DNA of 64,000 bases from Mangrovibacter yixingensis. GTDB lineage: Bacteria > Pseudomonadota > Gammaproteobacteria > Enterobacterales > Enterobacteriaceae. Below the pieces are notes generated by a model that saw only the letters and a program-made list of their open reading frames with translations, was not told the origin of the DNA and searched no databases. Of the stretch, positions 58,459 to 64,000 are shown piece after piece. Position 1 is the first letter of the stretch. Every line of letters begins with the position of its first letter. Both the position numbers and the translations under genes were made by a program. Where the stretch lies: NCBI RefSeq assembly GCF_020523985.1, contig NZ_JAIVKM010000002.1, positions 310,001 to 374,000 of the forward strand, given 5' to 3'.

Positions 58459-59697
58459 TCAGTAAAGCAGACGTGCACGAACTGTCCCAGGAATGGCTTT
58501 CATGCTTTGTAGTGCTGCATCAGCCACATCTTCCGCCGCATTGATATCAATAACCACATAGCCCATATGCGGAGAAGTTTGCAGGTACTGAGCTGCAATG
58601 TTGATCCCCTGGTCTGCAAAAATATGGTTAATTGCAGTCAGGATGCCTGGGCGGTTTTCATGGATATGCAACAAACGGCTGGTGCTGCTGGTGTGCTGAG
58701 GCAGCGACACTTCAGGGAAATTCACCGCAGAGAGTGTTGAACCGTTATCAGAATATTTCACCAACTTCCCGGCAACTTCAATACCAATATTTTCCTGCGC
58801 TTCTTGCGTGGAGCCACCAATATGAGGTGTCAGTAGCACGTTATCAAACTCACACAGAGGCGAAGTGAAAGGATCGCTATTGGTGGCAGGTTCTGTTGGG
58901 TAGACGTCGATGGCTGCGCCAGCCAGATGTTGGCTTGCCAGTGCATCACACAACGCTTCAATATCAACAACAGTACCGCGGGAAGCGTTAATAAGCAGGG
59001 AGCCAGGCTTCATCATGGCAATCTGCTCTGCACCCATCATATCTTTGGTAGATGCATTTTCAGGAACATGCAGGCTGACAACATCACTCATATTCAGTAA
59101 GTCTGATAAATGCTGAACCTGTGTAGCGTTACCCAACGGCAATTTGCTTTCAATATCATAGAAATAAACGTGCATCCCCAGAGATTCCGCCAGAATCCCC
59201 AACTGAGTACCGATATGGCCGTAACCAATGATCCCCAGTTTTTTACCACGCGCTTCAAAACTACCCACGGCCTGTTTGTGCCAGATACCACGGTGCGCTT
59301 TCGCATTCGATGCCGGAACGCCACGCAACAATAACAACAGTTCGCCAATAACCAGTTCTGCAACAGAACGGGTATTTGAGAACGGCGCGTTAAATACCGG
59401 AATGCCACGTTTACCTGCTGCATCGAGGTCAACCTGGTTTGTGCCAATACAGAAACACCCTACCGCAACCAATTTTTCAGCCGCAGCAAAAACGTCTTCG
59501 GTCAGATGGGTACGGGATCGTAAACCGATAAAATGAGCATCACGGATGGACTCTTTAAGAGATTCAGTGTCCAGTGCGCCTTTATGATATTCAATATTGT
59601 TGTAGCCTGCTGCGCGAAGGTTATCGATTGCTTTTTGATGCACCCCTTCCACCAGCAGGAATTTAATCTTGTCTTTCTCCAGTGATACTTTTGCCAT
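58459..59697 (-). CDS. serA: SerA, D-3-phosphoglycerate dehydrogenase
   Basis: The 412-residue enzyme begins serine synthesis. Rossmann motif: LGIIGYGHIGTQLG near residue 157; catalytic segments INASRGTVVD and LLTPHIGGSTQEAQENI; C-terminal ACT domain (LLHIHENRPGILTAIN) for serine feedback inhibition. It is two residues longer than E. coli just before the ACT domain (QHTSSTSR). ATG 59697 fits the family start MAKVSLEKDKIKFLL. Confidence 0.97.
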   Translation of the reverse strand: MAKVSLEKDKIKFLLVEGVHQKAIDNLRAAGYNNIEYHKGALDTESLKESIRDAHFIGLRSRTHLTEDVFAAAEKLVAVGCFCIGTNQVDLDAAGKRGIPVFNAPFSNTRSVAELVIGELLLLLRGVPASNAKAHRGIWHKQAVGSFEARGKKLGIIGYGHIGTQLGILAESLGMHVYFYDIESKLPLGNATQVQHLSDLLNMSDVVSLHVPENASTKDMMGAEQIAMMKPGSLLINASRGTVVDIEALCDALASQHLAGAAIDVYPTEPATNSDPFTSPLCEFDNVLLTPHIGGSTQEAQENIGIEVAGKLVKYSDNGSTLSAVNFPEVSLPQHTSSTSRLLHIHENRPGILTAINHIFADQGINIAAQYLQTSPHMGYVVIDINAAEDVADAALQSMKAIPGTVRARLLY

Positions 59698-59951
59698 TTC
59701 CCGACCCTGTGTTATCTGAAAGAATACGCTGCGTGAAATAAGCCAGCCTTCTGTCAACATATCAAAAATTACGCCTCCGGCAATAACGATGTTTTGTCAC
59801 TTATGCTGAGCAAAACGCAAGTCAGGAGGGATGCTGGGCGTTCCATCCAGAAAACCAAGAAATGGCAGCAATAAAAACCACAATAGAAATTAAATGTGAA
59901 CATTATCACTGAATTTAAAATTTCTTAAAATTTTTCAGTAAAACGACTTCA

Positions 59952-59971
59952 GGAGGGCAGTTCAGCCCTCC
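59952..59971 (-). terminator. Hairpin after rpiA
   Basis: The stem GGAGGGC / GCCCTCC with a 6-nt loop lies 7 bp past the rpiA stop, followed on the minus strand by a partly T-rich run. The rest of the 59698-59978 gap should hold the serA promoter. Confidence 0.65.
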
Positions 59972-59978
59972 AGCCAGA

Positions 59979-60638
59979 TCATTTCACAATAGTTTTGACG
60001 CCGTCAGCCGTACCAATAAGCGCGATATCCGCACCACGGTTGGCAAACAACCCAACCGTAACCACACCTGGAATGGCGTTGATAGCATTTTCTGTGGCAA
60101 CGGGGTCGATGATGGATAAACCATAAACATCCAAAATCACGTTACCGTTATCAGTCAATACGCCCTGGCGATATTCCGGGCGTCCGCCTAATTTAACCAG
60201 GCTACGCGCAACGCAACTGCGGGCCATAGGGATAACTTCAACAGGCAAAGGGAAGTTACCCAAAATATCAACCTGTTTGGAGGCATCGGCAATACAGATA
60301 AATTTTTCCGCTACAGAGGCAATGATTTTTTCACGGGTTAAAGCAGCACCACCACCTTTGATCATTTGCATCTGCCCGTTGATTTCATCTGCACCATCAA
60401 CGTAGATGCCCAGAGAGTCAACATTGTTAAGGTCAAACACGGGGATGCCCAACGCTTTGAGCTTGGCGGTCGATGCATCGGAACTGGATACCGCACCTTC
60501 GATTTGATGCTTAACGGTGCCCAGGGCATCAATAAAATGTGCAGCAGTGGACCCAGTGCCCACACCAACGATAGTTCCGGGTTGCACATACTGTAAAGCG
60601 GCCCATCCCACTGCTTTCTTCAGTTCATCCTGCGTCAT
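59979..60638 (-). CDS. rpiA: RpiA, ribose-5-phosphate isomerase A
   Basis: The 219-residue enzyme interconverts ribose-5-phosphate and ribulose-5-phosphate. Active-site segments: [30 protein letters not shown] and [16 protein letters not shown] 60638 gives the E. coli length; the 20-residue extension upstream is not family-like. It diverges from argP. Confidence 0.97.
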   Translation of the reverse strand: MTQDELKKAVGWAALQYVQPGTIVGVGTGSTAAHFIDALGTVKHQIEGAVSSSDASTAKLKALGIPVFDLNNVDSLGIYVDGADEINGQMQMIKGGGAALTREKIIASVAEKFICIADASKQVDILGNFPLPVEVIPMARSCVARSLVKLGGRPEYRQGVLTDNGNVILDVYGLSIIDPVATENAINAIPGVVTVGLFANRGADIALIGTADGVKTIVK

Positions 60639-60838
60639 GGTGTTTTTTGCCTGTGATAGAAAAGATGAAAAAACCGGGGACGCATTATAGAACAGCACGA
60701 CTAAAAATACCGTGTCTGAGGCAAAAATACGCTGAATGAAAAGGCAAATTACGTGCCATATGTAAGGATTTTCGCTGGATCATGTCTGGTTTTATGTCAT
60801 AGTGCCAAAAGCCAAAAAAACAGGAGCACATCGAAATA

Positions 60839-61732
60839 ATGAAACGCCCGGACTACAAAACACTACAGGCGCTGGACTCAGTTATCCGCGAACGCGGGTT
60901 TGAACGAGCAGCACAAAAGCTTTGTATCACCCAGTCTGCGGTGTCTCAACGAATCAAACAGTTGGAAAATTTATTCGGCCAGCCATTGTTGGTAAGAACC
61001 GTACCACCCCGCCCTACAGAGCAAGGGCAAAAACTTCTCGCCCTACTCCGCCAGGTAGAATTGCTTGAAGAAGAGTGGTTGGGCGATGAGCAAACCGGGT
61101 CAACACCGCTGTTATTATCGTTAGCTGTCAACGCCGACAGCCTGGCAACCTGGTTGCTTCCTGCACTCGCTCCAGTACTGGCTGATTCGCCAATTCGTCT
61201 CAACCTGCAAGTGGAAGACGAAACCCGTACCCAGGAACGTTTGCGCCGTGGTGAAGTGGTTGGGGCCGTCAGTATACAGGCTCAGGCACTGCCCAGTTGC
61301 CTGGTTAATAAGCTCGGTGCACTGGACTACTTGTTTGTCGGTTCCAAAGCGTTTGCCGATCGCTATTTCCCTAATGGCGTAAACCGCACTTCATTGCTTA
61401 AAGCCCCTGCAGTTGCGTTTGACCACCTTGATGATATGCATCAGGCATTCTTACAGCAGAACTTCGATCTTTCTCCTGGCAGCGTGCCTTGCCATATCGT
61501 GAACTCGTCTGAGGCTTTTGTTCAACTTGCACGCCAGGGAACAACCTGCTGTATGATTCCACACCTGCAAATTGAAAAAGAGTTAGACAGCGGTGAGCTT
61601 ATTGATTTGACGCCAGGGCTGTTCCAGCGCCGTATGCTTTATTGGCACAGATTTGCGCCAGAAAGCCGCATGATGCGTAAAGTGACGGATGCACTTCTGG
61701 CTTATGGTCATAAAGTATTACGCCAGGAATAA
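60839..61732 (+). CDS. argP: ArgP (IciA), LysR-type regulator of arginine/lysine genes
   Basis: The 297-residue regulator is almost identical to E. coli ArgP. Its LysR helix-turn-helix is [23 protein letters not shown], and the ligand domain has [18 protein letters not shown]. It activates argO in response to arginine, with lysine opposing, and argO lies in this window. It diverges from rpiA across a 200-bp gap. Confidence 0.97.
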   Translation: MKRPDYKTLQALDSVIRERGFERAAQKLCITQSAVSQRIKQLENLFGQPLLVRTVPPRPTEQGQKLLALLRQVELLEEEWLGDEQTGSTPLLLSLAVNADSLATWLLPALAPVLADSPIRLNLQVEDETRTQERLRRGEVVGAVSIQAQALPSCLVNKLGALDYLFVGSKAFADRYFPNGVNRTSLLKAPAVAFDHLDDMHQAFLQQNFDLSPGSVPCHIVNSSEAFVQLARQGTTCCMIPHLQIEKELDSGELIDLTPGLFQRRMLYWHRFAPESRMMRKVTDALLAYGHKVLRQE

Positions 61733-61882
61733 CGGTCTTTTTTGCCTGTTTATCGCGCGAACCCAAGCGAGTGTTCTCTGTAAGATTTAATAACAAATAG
61801 ATAAAACTGGTTATTATCCGTCGGCATCAGAATGTTAGACAATGCGTCGGTTAATTCGCACAGGCGGGTGTTACAGACTGGC

Positions 61883-62335
61883 ATGAAAACGTTATTTATC
61901 ACGATTTTTTCTCTCGGGCTGTTTGGCTTATTAGGTTACAGCCTCTATCTTCCGGCCGCGGTGATGTACTTTCACGGACAGACACTATTTATTTCCAGCG
62001 TCGCGGCAACAGCTGAATGCCAGATGTGGCACACCCTGGTATTCGCGATTTCCGGTACACTCGGCACCATCATTCTGCAGCGTATATTCGCAATGGCATC
62101 TTTACTGAAAGCGCTGGCTTGCACATTAGGGCTGGCAACCAGTAACCTGCTGGTGCTCATGGCATTACTGCAAGTGAAGAGTACATTTTTCGAACCACTC
62201 AATGCCAACCGATTAAGCCATGTACCACTAAGTGATTTTTCTGTTTATGGCTATGTTGTAGCTGCGGCGATTATTGCGCTGATTATCACTGGTGCGGTAA
62301 ATTTATTCCCTCGTCGGCAGCCCATTTGGTACTGA
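61883..62335 (+). CDS. Small integral membrane protein of unknown function
   Basis: The 150-residue protein has four predicted membrane helices: TLFITIFSLGLFGLLGYSLY, then MWHTLVFAISGTLGTIIL, LACTLGLATSNLLVLMALL and YGYVVAAAIIALIITGAV. I do not recognise the family. The start is uncertain: ATG 61883 places the first helix at once, while an in-frame ATG at 61832 adds 17 polar residues; neither has a good ribosome site. It follows argP by 150 bp on the same strand and ends at a strong terminator. Confidence 0.75.
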   Translation: MKTLFITIFSLGLFGLLGYSLYLPAAVMYFHGQTLFISSVAATAECQMWHTLVFAISGTLGTIILQRIFAMASLLKALACTLGLATSNLLVLMALLQVKSTFFEPLNANRLSHVPLSDFSVYGYVVAAAIIALIITGAVNLFPRRQPIWY

Positions 62336-62353
62336 CCCAATCACGCATTTATG

Positions 62354-62382
62354 AAAAAGGCTTCCATCAGGAAGCCTTTTTT
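62354..62382. terminator. Bidirectional terminator between the membrane protein gene and yggE
   Basis: A 12-bp stem (AAAAAGGCTTCC / GGAAGCCTTTTT) with an ATCA loop and T runs on both strands. Confidence 0.92.
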
Positions 62383-62405
62383 GCTTGTGTTAACCGCAAC
62401 AGCTA

Positions 62406-63131
62406 TCACTGAGCGGAAGCAGCCTGTGGGCTCATTTCGAATACCACATCTACCTGGTCACTAAACTGAATCGTTTGCTGGTCGTAGGTATCTTCAGCGG
62501 AAACCGGAGCCGCATCGGCTTTCATCATTCGCACCATAGGTGAAGGCTGATAATTAGCAACGTGGTAACGCACACTGTATACCGGGCCCAGTTTGGCGTG
62601 GAAACCTTGCGCAAGCGATTTTGCCTGTGCAATGGCGTCATTGATTGCCGCTTCACGAGCCTGTTCTTTATACGCGTTCGGGCTGGAGACCCCCAGTGAC
62701 ACTGAGCGAATCTCATTTAACCCGGCCTTAAGCGCGCCATCAAGCAACCCGCTAAGTGCATCGAGTTTGCGCACGGTAACAGCAACGTTGCGCACCGCAC
62801 GGTAGCCTTTGAGTTCGCGCTTCCCTTCTTTCAGGTATTCATATTCAGGCTGGGTGCGCAAATTCGCCGCATCAATATCCTTTTTATCGACACCTTTTTC
62901 CTGCAGGAAAGAGAAGTAACGCGCAACACGCTCATCAGCCTGTTTTTTGGCGCTGGCTGCATCCTTCGCAGTAACACTCACCTCGATGGATAGCGTCGCA
63001 ATATCCGGCACTGCGTCTACACTGGCACTTCCTGATGTGACAATATGAGGACCATTTGGCAACTCATTAGCAACACCAGAAAAAGAGACCAATCCTAAAA
63101 CACCAGCCAATAACAACACGTTAAACTTCAT
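62406..63131 (-). CDS. yggE: YggE, periplasmic SIMPL-domain oxidative stress protein
   Basis: The 241-residue secreted protein has a signal peptide (cleavage near SGVANE) and a SIMPL/DUF541 domain (GPHIVTSGSASVDAVPDIATLSIEV, TQPEYEYLKEG, GYRAVRNVAVTVRKL). Known: E. coli YggE lowers intracellular oxidant levels under stress. It lies 115 bp after argO on the same strand. Confidence 0.93.
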   Translation of the reverse strand: MKFNVLLLAGVLGLVSFSGVANELPNGPHIVTSGSASVDAVPDIATLSIEVSVTAKDAASAKKQADERVARYFSFLQEKGVDKKDIDAANLRTQPEYEYLKEGKRELKGYRAVRNVAVTVRKLDALSGLLDGALKAGLNEIRSVSLGVSSPNAYKEQAREAAINDAIAQAKSLAQGFHAKLGPVYSVRYHVANYQPSPMVRMMKADAAPVSAEDTYDQQTIQFSDQVDVVFEMSPQAASAQ

Positions 63132-63246
63132 TTATTATCCTCCATGCAATTTTAAACCTAACAGGAAGTACTTCTCGTTACATCCTGCCAGCAAGAGTAA
63201 CGATTAATCACCAGATGTCTATAGGATAATTACGCCCACCTGTTAA

Positions 63247-63879
63247 TCAAAACAACACTTGAAGATGATGAACGCCTTCCTGTGCCAGCCTTAGTGCAAT
63301 AACCCACATCACGCTGCCAACTATAAAATTGATCACTCGTTGCGCACGTTGAGTGCGCAGACGCGGGGCAAACCAGGCGGCGAGCAGTGCCAGGCCAAAA
63401 AACCACATGAACGAGGCGCTTACCGTACCCAACGCAAACCAGCGTTTGGGTTCTGTTGCCAGTTGCCCTCCCAGGCTGCCCAATACCACAAAGGTATCCA
63501 GATACACATGAGGATTGAGCCAGGTCACAGCCAGCATTGTTGTAATAATACGCCAACGCCCCTGTCCTGATATCTGCGCTTCATCCAGTTCTATGTTGCT
63601 GCTGAACGCTGTTTTGAGCGCCCCCCATCCATACCACAATAAAAATGCCACACCGCCCCAGGTAACAAGACCCAGAAGCCAGGGGGAGCGCATTAACAAT
63701 GCACTACCACCAAAGATCCCACCACAAATCAGCACTAAATCACTGAAGGAACACAGTGCTGCAATCATCAGGTGATACTGGCGACGAACCCCCTGGTTCA
63801 TCACAAACGCATTCTGTGGCCCAAGGGGTAAGATCATCGCTGCGCCCAACATCAACCCTTGTAGATACCAGCTAAACAT
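63247..63879 (-). CDS. argO: ArgO, arginine exporter (LysE family)
   Basis: The 210-residue inner-membrane exporter has five to six helices. LysE family motifs: [20 protein letters not shown] near residue 18, [16 protein letters not shown] and [18 protein letters not shown]. It exports arginine and is switched on by ArgP, encoded 2 kb away. Length is near E. coli ArgO (211). Confidence 0.96.
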   Translation of the reverse strand: MFSWYLQGLMLGAAMILPLGPQNAFVMNQGVRRQYHLMIAALCSFSDLVLICGGIFGGSALLMRSPWLLGLVTWGGVAFLLWYGWGALKTAFSSNIELDEAQISGQGRWRIITTMLAVTWLNPHVYLDTFVVLGSLGGQLATEPKRWFALGTVSASFMWFFGLALLAAWFAPRLRTQRAQRVINFIVGSVMWVIALRLAQEGVHHLQVLF

Positions 63880-64000
63880 AGTTCATCCTTTTCTTTTGGG
63901 AATGGCGCGCAGTCTACGTAGTTTGTGTTATTAGTGGAAATTGATATTTTTAATTATTAATAAGAATATCTAATGATGGTGGATAAAATAATGGCCAGTC
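63880..64000 (-). promoter_or_regulatory. argO upstream region
   Basis: The final 121 bp precede argO and become very AT-rich near the right edge, as expected for an ArgP-activated promoter. Specific sites are not resolved. In E. coli mscS would follow, but the window ends first. Confidence 0.5.

Overview
The window is chromosomal DNA from a gammaproteobacterium of the order Enterobacterales, close to but distinct from Escherichia coli. The right-hand 30 kb (about 34.0-64.0 kb) matches the E. coli order glyU-ygeR-lysS-prfB-recJ-dsbC-xerD-fldB-ygfX-sdhE-ygfZ-yqfA-bglA-gcvPHT-ubiI-ubiH-pepP-ygfB-zapA-ssrS-fau-serA-rpiA-argP-yggE-argO. Protein lengths are nearly identical to those of E. coli. 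The genus cannot be fixed from sequence reading alone.

Left part (0-34 kb), mostly accessory. It opens with the tail of an unknown gene, then a complete RND efflux operon on the minus strand (adaptor, pump and outer-membrane factor, 249-5866) with a Fur-like site in its long upstream region. Next come an oxidoreductase/LysR divergent pair and a Fur-boxed yncE. A compact enterobactin locus follows on the minus strand (fes-ybdZ-entF-entS, then entC-entE-entB-entA-entH; 10.0-21.8 kb). All the fep uptake genes and entD, which are interleaved in E. coli, are missing. entF and entS overlap by ATGA. Where fepA should start there is only a Fur box and a short ORF resembling a signal peptide. Then come a BhsA/YhcN-like periplasmic peptide, roxA, an aldehyde dehydrogenase, poxB and dld. 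PoxB and Dld together could take D-lactate to pyruvate to acetate, with electrons passing to quinone. From 29.6 to 34.0 kb lies a patchy stretch: a Ser-rich orphan protein, a hairpin-rich spacer, an aldo/keto reductase, an AraC regulator divergent from an NTF2-like protein, and two gene remnants beside tRNA-Gly(CCC).

Right part (34-64 kb), core. It covers cell-wall amidase activation (ygeR), translation (lysS, and prfB with its programmed +1 frameshift), recombination (recJ, xerD), disulfide isomerisation (dsbC), flavodoxin, succinate dehydrogenase flavinylation (sdhE), the glycine cleavage system with folate genes (gcvTHP, fau, ygfZ), ubiquinone hydroxylases, Z-ring assembly (zapA), 6S RNA, serine synthesis, pentose phosphate isomerisation, and arginine regulation and export (argP, argO). 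Between yqfA and gcvP sits a less usual group: an HD-domain phosphohydrolase, an RpiR-type regulator and bglA. A perfect 28-bp palindrome lies upstream of the HD gene.

No CRISPR array, insertion sequence, prophage or recognisable defence system was found. The most unusual material is the stripped enterobactin locus with its fepA vestige, the decayed tRNA-Gly-adjacent genes, the large palindrome at 44.57 kb, and the orphan Ser-rich protein with its structured spacer.
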